In this document: positions 12,619-24,716 of the stretch, piece by piece
How positions within the stretch are numbered: the stretch's first letter is position 1
Layout of the letters: each line of letters opens with the position of its first letter
NCBI RefSeq assembly: GCF_000006405.1
Contig: NW_003216786.1
Span: forward strand, 36,456 to 100,455
Source: Perkinsus marinus ATCC 50983
Taxonomy: Eukaryota; Perkinsozoa; Perkinsida; Perkinsidae
Length of the DNA: 64,000 nt
Reading direction: 5' to 3'
Program-made: the position numbers and the translations under genes
The notes under the pieces: generated by a model
Seen by the model: only the letters and a program-made list of their open reading frames with translations
What the model was told of the DNA's origin: nothing
The model's database searches: none

Positions 12619-13955
12619 ATGTTGAGTAATATTGCTCGCCGTGGTTTCGCCTCGACAACTGCAACTGCGAGACTCGCAGCCCTCAGGCAGCTCATCAATA
12701 CCAAAGCGGTAGGGAACTGTGCCGTACTTGATCCCTTCATAACGTTGTTTTCTATTCAGCCTAATGATGGTGTTATTCGCGCTATGGAGGCGCACTCAGG
12801 CCTCTCCGCGATGATAGTTGAACAGACTCGAGCTCACAGGCCTGATGGTAGTAGTCCCACATTCGATGCTGGTTACTGATCTCTGGTGGTGTAGGTTCGG
12901 AGGCTAAGTTTGATTGCTTATGGTCCTCTTCACTGACCTCGAGTACGCTGAAGGGAATGCCTGATATCGAAACGGTTGATACCACCCAGAGACTGCAGAT
13001 TGTCGAGGACTGTCTTGATGTATCATCGCTGCCTATGATCTACGATGGTGATACTGGTGGAGAGGCCGAGATTTTCCGCTTCACAGTGAAGAAGTTGGAG
13101 CGCCTTGGTGTTGGAGCTTGTGTGATTGAGGATAAGACTGGACTCAAGCAGAACTCCCTCTTTGGCACAGAGAGGTAGGCGGCATCGGAGGAGTGTTACT
13201 AGTAGTCGTACTTGTGTGTGATAGGAAGCAGCAACTGGCTGACGTTGATGAGTTCTGTGACAAGTTGGCCGCTGGTAAGGATGCTCAGGTCACCAACGAC
13301 TTTATGATCTTCGCTAGAGTTGAGGCATTGATTGCTGGTCTAGGACAGGAAGAGGTACTATTCCTGCTGCTATCATCACAACAACGGTGGTCGTATTGGT
13401 CTATGGTTAGGCTATGCGCCGCGCCACAGCATACCTGGAGAAGGGAGGCTGTGATGGTATCATGATCCACTCTAGGCATAAGGATCCTCAGGAAATTTAC
13501 GAGTTCCTTAAAGTAAGTGTAGTGATAAATGCGATATTTATCTATTACTCGAGTTAGGTATTCCGTGAGCAATATCCTGATAAAGTCAAGACGCCGATCA
13601 TCCTAGTGCCTACTAGGTAGTAGGCTACTCGTGGTCTCCCCTTGTTACGCTGTGTCCTTCCTCAGCTACAACAGTGTACACGAGTCTGAGCTAGCCGAAC
13701 ATGGCGCGAATATTATTATTCATGCTAATCAGCTCATCAGGGCGGCTTATCCTGCCATGAAAAAAGTGGCAACTGAGATCCTGACAGCGTAAGATTAGCA
13801 GCAGTAGCGGTGGTGTCCGGCGGAGTCGACGGGTCCTTCATCCCTTCAGTGGCCGTTCCCAGGAGGTGGACGGCGAGATTATGCCCATAAAGCAGGTGAT
13901 AAGCTTCATCGACGATAACACTGGTAATGGCTTTAAAATGAGTCACACTGCGTGA
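12619..13955 (+). CDS. pepM: Phosphoenolpyruvate phosphomutase (PEP mutase)
   Basis: Rearranges phosphoenolpyruvate to phosphonopyruvate, forming the C-P bond that starts phosphonate biosynthesis. Eight exons join in phase to 325 residues: 12619..12708, 12760..12847, 12895..13174, 13225..13354, 13411..13512, 13558..13616, 13666..13788 and 13850..13955. Family motifs are continuous: MEAHSGLSAMIVE, LWSSSLTSSTLKGMPDIE, MIYDGDTGG (Mg-binding Asp region), VARVEAL-like FARVEALIAG, CDGIMIHSRHKDPQEI, HANQLIRAAYPAM and the C-terminal IMPIKQVISFID. The EDKTGLKQNS sequence fits the EDK-x5-NS signature that separates true PEP mutases from methylisocitrate lyase and oxaloacetate hydrolase relatives. The first 25 residues are Arg/Ser/Ala-rich without acids (MLSNIARRGFASTT), so mitochondrial import is likely. 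No phosphonopyruvate decarboxylase lies next to it. Confidence 0.93.
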
Positions 13956-13979
13956 TAGAGTAGCCGATGATTATTGGAG

Positions 13980-14020
13980 TTTCACCCGTTTTACGTGAAG
14001 TGGCGTAAAACTCCGTGAAA
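13980..14020. repeat. Imperfect inverted repeat between pepM and RPC8 genes
   Basis: An inner 8-bp arm GTTTTACG and its complement CGTAAAAC flank an 8-nt spacer; an outer arm TTTCAC pairs with GTGAAA after a small asymmetric bulge. It lies about 25 nt past the pepM stop and could act in 3' end formation of that transcript; this is inference. Confidence 0.6.
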
Positions 14021-14286
14021 AACGCGATGTTTGCGCCTTGCAATAGTCGTGAAATATGTTTTTCACTAGTGTTCTTCATATCACGGGTGACACTCCGTCA
14101 TAGTGTATCTCGTATTTCTAATCGCGGAGCGAGCTAATCTTCTTTTCAAACTGTGTGAGTGTGATAGTGAACCCATCGCATTCACAGTATCTTTTCTGTG
14201 GACACTACACCTGCGACTTGTGTTGCTGAAGTAGTGCTAGAGGGATCTTCCCTGAGTGCAGTGGTTGGGGATACTTGTCGTTGTCG

Positions 14287-15041
14287 ATGTTCATCATCAC
14301 TGTGGTGTCGGACACCATAGTCCTACCACCTGACGAGTTCGAGCCGGGCAAGCACATACCACATATACGGCGGCGAATACAGGAGAAGTAATACCTCCTG
14401 TCGGTTGAGCTGGTGGATGGAATGCTCGCCAGGTACGTGGACCGAGTTATACCAGACGTTGGACTGGTGGTGGCTCTATATGACGTCATCAGGATCACTG
14501 ATGCTTACATCCATCCTGCTGACTTTCACCACCAAAAGGTATGCCATAAGACTGCCTAGTCCTCCCTTATGGTTGTGTGAGGTTAGGGAGGAGCCTTCTG
14601 CAAGGTGGCATTCCGCTTGTGTGTCTTCCGTCCAATGGTTGGGGAGACTATAGTGGGCACGGTGGATAGGTCCACAGCCACTGGGCTCTATGTCAAGCTG
14701 GGGTCATGGTTCAAGGATGTGCATATACCATATGCTGATCTGAAGTGATGATGGGGGTCTACGCTATCTCCCACGAGTTCTTTTAGGGATCCGTGCTTAT
14801 ATGATGAACAGACTAAGCTGTGGATATGGCAGTATAAGCGGGAGGATGCCACTGATAGTTTCTTTTACAGGCCGGGTAGTAGGATGGGTTGCTCGGAGTA
14901 GTTTGTAAGATGGTCGTCGTGGTAGGTGCGGAGATATGCTTCTCGGTAAAGGCAATAGTATTCAATCAACGACAGGAGAACAAGTCGACGTTAGCACAAG
15001 CTGTGGCTGAGAAGGATTCGAAGGGTAGTAAGGGTAGCTGA
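14287..15041 (+). CDS. RPC8: RNA polymerase III subunit RPC8 (Rpb7/RPC25 family)
   Basis: Stalk subunit of RNA polymerase III, paired with RPC9, used in initiation and RNA binding. Exons 14287..14387, 14433..14538, 14605..14744, 14787..14887 and 14926..15041 join in phase. The protein opens with the Rpb7 N-terminal fold (MFIITVVSDTIVLPPDEFEP), the tip region YVDRVIPDVGLVVALYDV, and then the OB-fold part (VAFRLCVFRPMVGETIVG, GLYVKLGSWFKDVHIPY, and LWIWQYKRED, which matches the conserved W-x-W segment). An apparent in-frame TAA at 14389 lies inside a 45-nt GT-AG intron and is not a real stop. The fourth intron is only 38 nt and its borders are the least sure. The C-terminus lacks the usual last Gly/Trp strand, so another small 3' exon may be missing. 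Confidence 0.85.
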
Positions 15042-17340
15042 AGTGCTTACCAGCCGACGACCTCGCTCGGTTGTTGAGGCAGTTTAAAGATATAATACTG
15101 GGGAGAATCTTGAATGGTTGAAACTGGTTTAACGGGAATGTTGAGGATAGTAGTGGAATATAAAGGAGACTGTCATAGACTTACTGCTAGAGTAGTCTGG
15201 TGAAGTTAATCGCATTGGGTGCGGAGTGAACGATGCCCTTAGTGAATGATTGATGCTGCTGTGATGGTGGTTGGAAACATACACCTATAGAGCTACAAAC
15301 AACAGTTTTGGCATCACGAAGATATATAGAGAAAACCCTCGACTCTTATTAGGATGCATTAGGACATTTGCTTCCCATCGACTCTCACATATGCACGAGG
15401 AGCAGTTGGATTGATTTTGGTGGTACGGTCTTGTACACGCGTGCAATGGATATGCTGGGTGGGGAGCATCCTCGATGCTCGTAGTAGTAACAATATTGAT
15501 GTCTCGAGATCCTTATTCATCCGTGTGATAAGAGTGATGTCCTATCCTCAGGTCCTAGTGCACCCCTACCCCCGATGCAGGTATTAGGTAGTGTTGCCGG
15601 TGATGGTATGGGACTAACCAGCTGGTGGGCCGAGGATTGATGACAACTCTACAGCAACACACGTTTACTACGGCATACCATCTTGCGTTATGGTCGATCT
15701 ACCACATCAGTTCTCCGACTTGTCCGATTTCTGATGACATCCGCTGCACCCACTCCTTCGCTGTCGGGCTCCAGGGAATACGCTCTCAATGCACAGCCAG
15801 ACGATCTCACTCACATACAGACGGCCTCTTCTAGAGCTGATACTACTGACGGGCTCAACTGAGTCAGTTCAGATTAATCTCTGTTTTCTTGTAGTCTACA
15901 AGTTGTAGACCGTAACAATCGCTCAAGGCGGTGCCTCGGCCAACTCGATTGTCCGATGCGGAGATTTCGAGCGACATTCTCTTAAGAGTCGTGATTGTCT
16001 ATGCCGCATGGAATCAGAGCTTCCTTCTTATCCTACGGTCTGTAGTGGGGCCTTTCGCCGCGGGTGAGTGCATCGGGCACCTCTATCCGCCAGTCCTGGC
16101 ATGAATCTATAGATGTTATGTAAATTGTACTGGAACGGGGCTGATCATTTACTTGTTACTCGCAGTTGATTTGATGAGCGACTTCTGGTCGATAGGCCGC
16201 GACTCGGCAAAATATCAGAGTGAACACAGTGGACCGAACTCGTGCTTCCAATGGGAAGTACAGACCCTCCTATCGCAACGATGCCATAACGAGGTTCGAA
16301 TGCTAGTAGACTATTGATTGTCGACTTGATCTGTAGGTAGACGATTACTATGAGAATGAGAAGGACGATAACTACCGTAGAAGTATGATCCTGTGCTTTG
16401 GTATGGCAACACAGAAGTACCGAAGGTGCAAGGAGGAGTATCAAGCAGCGTCAACATCAATAGTGAGTGTCTTCGCCCCTCGAACCCTTTGAGTGGCTCT
16501 AACTGCATAACCCTTCGGATGGTATGCTAGCGGTTCCAGCCCAGTTGGAGCTAGATGACCGATATAATCTTTCTCCATTCCTCGACTGCCACTCAGAGTC
16601 AAGCCCGGGCGAACACACTAGAGAGCTGCCTATTGAAGCACTTCAAGCAAGCCATTACGTTGTTACTGAAAACTACAGAAGTGAATGGGAAGTGCATCCC
16701 GATTCAAAGGGCATGATTGTTTGTATTAAAAGTTTCCGTTTACTGCTAAGTTACTGGAGTTCAGCATGAAACGATCAAATGTTGGCTGATGTACGACTAG
16801 AGGTACGTAGTATAATCCGTCTCTGCTTTGAGATAGAATCTACCGATGCTCATGGGGGTTCTAAATTTCTTTGCGTAAGTACGATCATAGGCACGTCACT
16901 GTGGTGACTGTTCCTTACGAAAAGCAGATCCGCACGTGAAGCGTGATACATCAGTGGTGTTCCAGCGGTATCATCACAAATTGCGACAATCAACATTCGC
17001 GATCCATCCACTCGTTTCTTATTCACCGATTTTCAACCGGGAGAGCATACTATTTTCCTTCCACTCGAACCCATACGAGGCCATTCACTTGACAACACAA
17101 CAAGTGACTATGTTTATGCACTAATCAGAACACAATAGAAAGAGCACTTGCCGTTCTATACAGAAGGACGACTAAATATATGTTCTATCGGCTACACGTG
17201 AAAAAACTAATCGAAGTAGAATTATCATCCACCACACTTTGTGTGACAAGTAGTAATTTGTGATTCTATTCTGGCCTCAACCTCTGTCAGTCAGTCAGTC
17301 AGCTGCAGCTAGACCACTCCTGACGATCTGCGAGCAGTGA
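15042..17340. other. Long stretch without a recognised gene
   Basis: Only short frames are present. A minus-strand frame at 16145-16444 starts with a hydrophobic leader and holds a strongly hydrophobic segment (STVVIVLLILIVIVYL), which could be an exon of a small membrane protein, but I find no partner exons. A plus-strand frame at 16524-16769 has ordinary composition without motifs. Just before the KH gene stop there is a short (GTCA) run around 17286. Confidence 0.5.
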
Positions 17341-20300
17341 TTATCCGCTTCGAAGCGATAGCGGAACTGCCACAGCGCTGAGGGCAGGGAACTCTTCGTC
17401 GTCTCCAGAGTCAGCTTTAGCGGCAGCTTTTTGCTGATTCCCTGAATAAAGTCAGATCGCAACAACCAATGATATTCCGATCACTCACGTTTTCCTGTTC
17501 TTTTATCGTTGTTTGATGGTTTGAACCCGGCCTGCGCCTTGAGGACCCGCGGACCAGGTTGGGCAGATTCAATCGCCTGAACGTCGCATAACCTCAATTC
17601 TTTTCGAATGTACCAAATTAGTTGACTCTACCGGTGCTTCTGAACTGCCCTGTTCTTCAACCTTCTTGGTGAAGTCAACTCGCTCTCCCGCCGAAATGGC
17701 TTTGACCATCTCCTCAGCTCGGGAAATCGATTCCAGTTGTCCACTTATCCGACACTTGGACACACCCTCTTCCGCGTGCTCAAAATCGATCGAGGAAACG
17801 CCAGAGACCGCCTTGATACGCTGTATCTGAGCAAAAATCCCGATAGTGTCAACGAACTCGCCTATGCACGGGCGTACCGTCCTGCCCTTGGCTCCAATCA
17901 CCAACCTAACGGTGTCTTCAGGAATGGTGAACTCGATCGTCTCCGTCGAGCTCGTGGCATCTTTCAAGTCGTTAACGAGTTGGCCGAGCATCTACAGCCA
18001 CACAGAGCATACAGTCCGAATGAGCCTCCTAGACAGTCCTTACCCTCTTAGCCTGAACGACATCAGCCTTAGAGCCGACGAGTCGGATATCCCTACGCAT
18101 ACCGTTCTGACCGCGGGAAACCGGCGATCGACCGCTTCCTTTACCACTGCCTCCCAACAGAGTGAGGTTGGTGCCCGTCTCTTTCCCAATCTGGTTCAGC
18201 CGTGCTGCCCGATCTCTCATCAGTGTGCCGATAACGGCATCAACAAGTTTACCATCACCACTACATGCCCCAAGCACAGCAAATGTCTCGGTAACCTCAG
18301 CATCAGTAACCACCTTGGGTATGTCCTTCTTGGCGTTAGCAACAGCTTCAGGGGTACCAACTAGCTCCAGTGTCGGGCCAGAGTTCCCCTTCCCAGCCCC
18401 TTTGCCACCACGTTGGAAAAAGGCTCGAGTGAGGTGGTTCTTCAACCGCAATAGCTCGACATTTGCAGGCCGCATCCAAACGCTGACGTGGTCACTCGGA
18501 ACCGGTATAGTCTCGAAGGTCATGGCCGCCTCCTCAACCAACTTGCGCAACTCCTTGCCAGCCTGATCCGCTTCCTCCTGTGTTTGTGACATAACGGTTA
18601 TCTTCTTTCCATCCGCCTCCTTCACAAAACGACAGCCGCCCCGATACTCTCGTTTGATAACAGACAGACGGGGCGCCAATAGCCCATTGGCTGCGAACAG
18701 CTTCTCTCGTTGCTCATCTGTCTTCACCGGTACCTCCACTCGAGCCACCTCCTTAATGGCGTCGTTCAAGGCCTTGCAAGCCTCATTAACCTTAGCCTCG
18801 GTCGGACCCCTCACCGTGACCGTAGCATGCTGGTCATTGAACCTTGCCTGTATAGAGCACCCACTCTGGGACTGTATCTTCCTCAGACCCATCGCACCAT
18901 CGCCCATCACGCATCGTAGCGTCTCCGTGTCGGCCGTGACCACCCTAGTAACCGAATTCTGAGCTCTGTCGGCAGCAGCCCGCATAGCCGCCTTAATATC
19001 ATCTCCTGCCTGCTTGACCGCAGTCCCATTGACAGGACCGTGGACGGCTATGTCCGCGTTACCAAAGGTGATGAAGAGAGACTGCTCAGAGGCCTCCAGC
19101 TTCCGAACCACATCGCCAGCGCGTCTACGGGCACCAGGGACGTCATTAGGGATGGGCACGCGTACGACATTGTTGACGTCGATGTGCTTCAACTGCTGCA
19201 CCGCACTAGTCAGAGACTCCTCCGAATTGGCAGAGACACGAACCCCACGCACCAAACCCGTCTCGCCATAGAGAGGCTCGAGAAGGGCCGTAGTGAACCT
19301 CTCCAGACGAGGCAAGATCGAAGGCTGGCCTTCGGGAGGGAAGAGCAAGCCGATCAAACGAGCCTGACAACGAGCAGCTGCGAAGGTGAAGACCAGTGCG
19401 TACGACAAGAACCCACCTGAACGCCATCCTCAAATCCTGTGGATATCATCGGCAGCTCCGCCTCATGCAGATGAGTAACCTCTTGACGGAGCATCTTGCC
19501 GAGCCTCGCAGCCCGTCGACTCTCGATAGCCTCCTCCCTCTGTTGCCTCTTCTTCTCTCTCTGCTCCTCTTGCCCTTCACTAAGCTCCTTCTTCACCAAC
19601 ACCATACGATGCTGTAAATTCTTAAACATCTCGTGAGCCGCCGTCGGGATGAGCTCCTCCTCAGCCGATTCCAACATGCCAGTGACCTCGTCCGAGGGCG
19701 GCAGCTGAGACAGCTCATAGATCTGCTGCCGCAGACGCATCGTAGTCTGCCTCTTATCCTTCGGCTTGGGAGGCAGTTCAGCACGTATCTCCTCCACCTG
19801 CTTGTCAAGCGAGTTAACAAGTGACTGGAACTCTGCCCATTCGAGATCTCGCAATTTGTTCTTCGTGGTAGCGCTGATGATAGCGTCCATCTTAGCCTTC
19901 GACGGGTAGTCAGGAACGGGAGGGAAGAGCGATGGGTCCTAACAGCAACAAGGGATCCTCTACTAAGAAGCTCCATAGATCGAGCTGTCCTTACCGCCTT
20001 GATGGACCTAGGTTGATCCTGCTCAGCTTCTGCCTTCCTCTGGAGCCTCTTCTTCCTCTTCAGCTGGCTCTTGGTAAGCTCCACGGGTTCAGGTTCCTCG
20101 AGCTCTTCTTGGACCACCTATACACCAATACGTCACTACCATTCAGCTTGGTTCACAACTCTCACCTCCTTATGAGCTCTACGGCGCCTCCTACGTCGAC
20201 GAGCCGCGTTGCTCATAGCAGGCTGGGGGGACTCGATAGGGTCCATCGGGGACTTGGGCTCGAGCGGGGAGTCGGCTCCCACTGTGGTCGGAACCGGGGA

Positions 20301-20414
20301 CATCGCTACTGCAGCCGGTGGTTCCTTGGCCAGGATGGAACCAGTGGACACTGGCTTAACACCAGTAGTAGAAGCTGTGGCAGATGATTTGTTATTTCTC
20401 CTCCTGTAAGGCAT
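17341..20414 (-). CDS. Multi-KH-domain RNA-binding protein (vigilin-like)
   Basis: Eight exons join in phase to 903 residues: 20166..20414, 19995..20117, 19417..19938, 18044..19363, 17878..17991, 17632..17826, 17489..17576 and 17341..17441, with introns of 47-56 nt. The N-terminal quarter is charged and coiled-coil-like with basic clusters (ARRRRRRRAHKEV, SQLKRKKRLQRKAEAE), followed by an array of degenerate KH modules (for example VMGDGAMGLRKIQSQSGCSI) and a well-kept C-terminal KH with its GxxG loop (LVIGAKGRTIQRIKAVSGVS). It ends with an acidic patch (GDDEEFPAL). The layout recalls vigilin/HDLBP and SCP160, which bind mRNAs and ribosomes in the cytoplasm, but the family assignment rests on repeat pattern only. 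Confidence 0.8.
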
Positions 20415-21396
20415 GCTTATAAAAAAGGGAAAACAGACACTAGGAGAGCCGGTCCATAGAAAGAGCGAGCCCCTCGAGCAATAGAGAGAGCAACTCGAGA
20501 GTGGACGACGCAGATCTGACGATAAACACTGTCGTACAGCTTCAGCATGCAGTAGTGCGAGGATGGCAACAAGCCCGGGAGGGGGAAGTCAAATAAAAAA
20601 CTCAACCGGCTGGAACCCGGTTGGGTTCACAAGCGCCTTCCCCCTTTAAGATGGTGCGACCACGTCTCTTCCTTCTTCTGTCCACATAGCGTTAATCAGC
20701 CTCCGATAAGCTCTCTCGAGACGAACACGCTAGACTCGCCTGCACTGCTGGGGGCATCACATAGTGCATAGGCCGTGTAGGAACATCAAGAGACCCTTAA
20801 ACCGCACTGGAAAGGAAATCCATATCGGCAGGTTCACACTCATATGCCGAACACCATCCCCAATAGAGGACTGAGCTTTCATACACCAGTCGCCATGGGC
20901 TGTCTCGATGGGGGTCGCTGAAGGGAAGTTACTCGAAGGGTCTCTGAAACATGAAGGATAACAAAACACCGTACCGATAGAGAGCGATCACCTACATGTG
21001 AATGTTAAACAGTGTGAAGACCTTCTTTCCAAATACCGCTTTCTTACCTCGATATCGCCTCTGGATATCACCTCTTTAGTGTTGAACCAGGCCTCTTACA
21101 TTCATCACGATGAAGTGGACTCCTCGTCATCAGAGCGGCCACTGGAAGCTGTGTTCGAGCGAATGGTCATAATACAAGACTAAAGGACTAGAGGGAGAAG
21201 TCTCCAGTGCTCTAACCCGACAAGAAATGTATCAAAATGATAGCTTATATCAGGGGTGTTTGTCATCTACTCGACACTATGGAGGAGTGATCATAGTTCA
21301 TATAGCTCCAATGGTTGAAAAAAGCAGCACACTCTAAGGGTGGACTATACAGCCCATTCTAGATAGGGTTTATGATAATCTTGAAATAAGGGGTGT
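20415..21396. other. Intergenic, no gene recognised
   Basis: This is the 5' flank of the KH gene and the 3' flank of the MLF gene. It holds a small inverted repeat near 20602-20628 (AACCGG and CCGGTT arms). No coding frame is convincing. Confidence 0.5.
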
Positions 21397-22222
21397 TTAG
21401 ATGCCAGTCAGCTGTCGCTGCTCGTGGCTTCTTCTCCTTGACTGCCTATCACCAGCATCTTCGATGCCGCTATAATGAGCACCACCCAAGGCAGGCATCC
21501 CAGGTGCTCCATGAGGAGGCAGGTGAGGCACGGCATCCTCTTGCCAACGTTGGTCGAACTCGGCAGCGTTCTCTTCAGTGAGCCCACCCTTGAGCATGTC
21601 TTGGGTGTTTTGGTCACCAGTGTTGCGGTTACGGCTACGGACGACTCTGCGGCCTGCAAGTAGACGATCGAGATCAATTACTAAGCTGACCTTCCCACTG
21701 ACCTTGTTCGCCCATGGTCCTCTCCAAGGCCATCTTATCAATACCAGTACCCGAGTTGGCATACAACTCCTGCTGCTCTCGTAGCTTCCTATCGGCATCT
21801 CCCACAGTCGAGCTTTGATACTGCTCCGTGACGGTCTTGCCATCGGGGCCACGACGACTAGAGGACACATAGACCTGGCAAATGCAATATACCTCAAGTC
21901 CCAATTGGCTCCCTACCTGACTCGAGTACTGCCCTTGTTGTGGATGCTGACCTGTAGGGAGCATTCCTCCGATGAGGTCATCACCGGCGGCGGCTTGAGT
22001 GGCAAGAGACATGTCTCTTTCTATTCCCTCCATCATGTTGTCCATTGCCTGATAAGGTGTTGGCAACACTACCAATAGCGAGGATAGTACCTGTTCGTGT
22101 TCGCGGAACATCCTATCAATCGTGCCGACACCGAAGGGATCAACCTGCTCAGCCCGAGCCAGCTGCTGCCTATCGGCTTTGTGGTTATCATCATCACGAC
22201 GACGAGAGGGTCTGTTAGACAT
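21397..22222 (-). CDS. Myeloid leukaemia factor (MLF) domain protein
   Basis: Four exons join in phase to 230 residues: 22091..22222, 21917..22048, 21703..21874 and 21397..21653, with introns of 42, 42 and 49 nt. The MLF hallmark is the segment VYVSSSRRGPDGKTVTEQYQ, followed by a region of conserved charged residues (DRKLREQQELYANSG) and an Arg-rich stretch (RRVVRSRNRNTGDQ). The N-terminus is basic (MSNRPSRRRDDD) and includes FGVGTIDRMFREHEQ and MDNMMEG, as in other MLFs. In animals MLFs act as adaptors in transcription and protein quality control; in protists their role is poorly known. The C-terminal third is His/Pro/Gly-rich and not conserved. Confidence 0.82.
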
Positions 22223-22946
22223 TGTTTTGCTGCTTCTAATGGAAATCTGAGGTAGACATCGATACGAAACAAATCAACAGGCGAACTCAAGGGCCACATT
22301 GAGCACGTGTAGAAAACCAAGGTACACCAAACACATAAAAGCATGAATGGCTGATAAACCACAACAGAGGTACCATGTGTTGCGAGCCGCGCAGCCGGAG
22401 AATCAACTGTCCTTGGCAGACTCGGCATCTCCACTACCAAATGCATAGCAGCATCATCGCTTCTGCATCGCTCCAACAAACCTAAGAGGAAGACCTACCT
22501 CCACACAACGCCATGGCGCACTCAAACCAAATGGGATCCAACAACACAGAGAAGACATAGTGTGCTACACACGAGCTACACCTCATGGTAAACTGTACAA
22601 GGATTCCACACAAACACGACGCCACCAAACAAACACTAAGGAGGTACAAGTGGCAGACGACTGAGGCATACAGTGTAAAGCAAACCCACCTCGTGTTGAA
22701 GATCGGACGATAGTCGCTGCAGGCATTACATGCTGTCTTGAGAACTCTAGCAACAGAAGAGCACAACGTGAACGCAGAGACATCTTGGACACTTGAGAGA
22801 TTCCTCAACGCCCGTCGTCGACGGACGCTATGACAACACGGAAGTTGTTGAAGGAGAAACGGATAGAACGATTCGAGTGTATAAAAGCCTCACAAGCGAT
22901 AGCAATCCAGTAAGAAGAAGCACAGTGATAATCAATGGTCTTCTAC
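22223..22946. other. Intergenic between MLF and actin genes
   Basis: Upstream flank of the MLF gene and downstream flank of actin, both on the minus strand. Only short frames without motifs or splice-linked partners are present. Confidence 0.5.
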
Positions 22947-24197
22947 TTAGAAGCATTTCCTATGGACGATAGTTGGTCCAACCTCATCATACTCTTCCTT
23001 GGATATCCACATCTGTTGGAAGGTCGATAAAGACGCTAATGTGGAGCCTCCGATCCACACTGAATACTTCCGTTCAGGAGGAGCCACAACCTTGATCTTC
23101 ATAGTAGAAGGAGCAAGAGCTGTCAACTCCTTGCCCATCCTCTCACGGATGCCACTAAACATAGTAGTACCACCAGAGAGGACCACATTGGCGTAAAGAT
23201 CCTTACGAATATCCAAGTCGCACTTCATGATGGAGTTGAATAACGTCTCGTGAATACCGCAAGCCTCCTTACCCATCAAGTCAGGTTGGAAGAGGACCTC
23301 TGGGCATCGGAAGCGCTCGTTGCCGAGGGTGATTATGTTACCATCAGGCAACTCATAGGTCTTCTCGAGCTCACTACTGTTGCTAGCTGACTTCATCTCC
23401 TCGTCGTAGTCAAGCGCCACATAGCACAGCTTCTCCTTGATATCGCGAACAATCTCCCGCTCGGCTGAAGTGGTGAAGGTGTAGCCACGACCAGTGAGGA
23501 TGGTCATCATGTACTCGGTCAAGTCCCTACCGGCCAAGTCCATCCTTTTGATAGCATGAGGCATAGCATAACCCTCGTATATAGGCACCGTGTGAGTGAC
23601 TCCATCACCAGAATCGAGGACGATACCAGTGGTTCGGCCAGAGGCGTACAGAGACAAGACTGCTTGGATCTGGACGTGGACACCAGGGACGTTGAAGACC
23701 TCGAACATGATCTGTACCATACGCTCCCTGTTAGCCTTAGGATTCAGGGGCGCCTCTGTGAGGAGCACCTAACAATCAGTGAATAACACGAAACTAACAG
23801 TAGCTTGAGTAACAGCTTACTGGGTGATCCTCAGGTTGAACTCGGAGCTCGTTGTAGAAGGTATGATGCCATATTTTCTCCATGTCGTCCCAGTTAGTGA
23901 CAATTCCATGCTCGATAGGATACTTCAGAGTTAGAACTCCTCTCTTGGACTGAGCCTCGTCACCAACATACCATTCCCTCTGGTCCATTCCGACCATGAT
24001 ACCAGGCCTAAGAAAGAGACGCTAACAAAAGATCATAACAATCAACGATGAAGACTTCCTTACATCTTAGGTCTGCCAACGATGGATGGGAAGATGGCAC
24101 GAGGGGCGTCATCACCTGCGAAACCCGCCTTGCAAAGGCCGCTGCCGTTATCAATCACAACAGCAGGTGTATCCTCAGGGGACTCAGTATCAGACAT
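22947..24197 (-). CDS. ACT: Actin
   Basis: Three exons (24064..24197, 23821..24007 and 22947..23768) with 56- and 52-nt GT-AG introns encode 380 residues. The sequence is conventional actin throughout: [49 protein letters not shown], the nucleotide-binding [29 protein letters not shown], and the C-terminal [10 protein letters not shown]-type end ([13 protein letters not shown]) finishing in KCF. It is slightly longer than the usual 376 because the acidic N-terminus carries extra residues. Function: cytoskeletal filament subunit. This gene anchors the intron model used for the rest of the window, since both splice junctions fall inside invariant sequence. Confidence 0.99.
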
Positions 24198-24716
24198 AAT
24201 GCTCAAATAAGACAGAAAAACTACTAGCGATGGTCAGTGCCTGTACGAGCCAGCAGAAGGGCTCCATCTGACACAAAGGCTTTGACTAGTACTGTTAGGC
24301 TAACAGTGTTGATATACATAGTGGAGATATCATATTATCCCTATCAAAATACAGAACACGCTATGACACGTCTCAAGCTCTAATCAAGTAACTCGACGAG
24401 CCTCTTCCGCAATCAAAAATACCATAAGGTTGTTCAAAAGAAGCAATAGAGCTTCACTGTAGCTGTATGAGAGAACAGCCTTCAGCTGCATACATAGTAG
24501 AGCTCAGGTGAGTAGAAGTCTCAGTGCAACCTATCCATCAGAAACCATCAATTCTGGAAAGCTATTTCGGCGACTTCAAAACCATCACCACGGCACGGCA
24601 CAATAAAGAATGCCGTTGAGATCTTATAAGTAAGCAAGATTTCTTGCTTGTAAGTGCTCATACCACTACTCACTGCATCAAATTCAGTCGTCTATTAAAG
24701 CGTCCTGCTTCACACC
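24198..24716. other. Divergent intergenic region between actin and a zinc-finger gene
   Basis: Actin and the C2HC gene are transcribed away from each other, so this 519-bp stretch should hold both promoters. I see no TATA box in a convincing position and no coding frame. Confidence 0.5.

Noticed and set aside
14389-14391. In-frame TAA in the Pol III subunit gene, suggesting a pseudogene or codon reassignment
   Set aside because: It lies within a 45-nt GT-AG intron; removing it restores the Rpb7-family alignment in phase.
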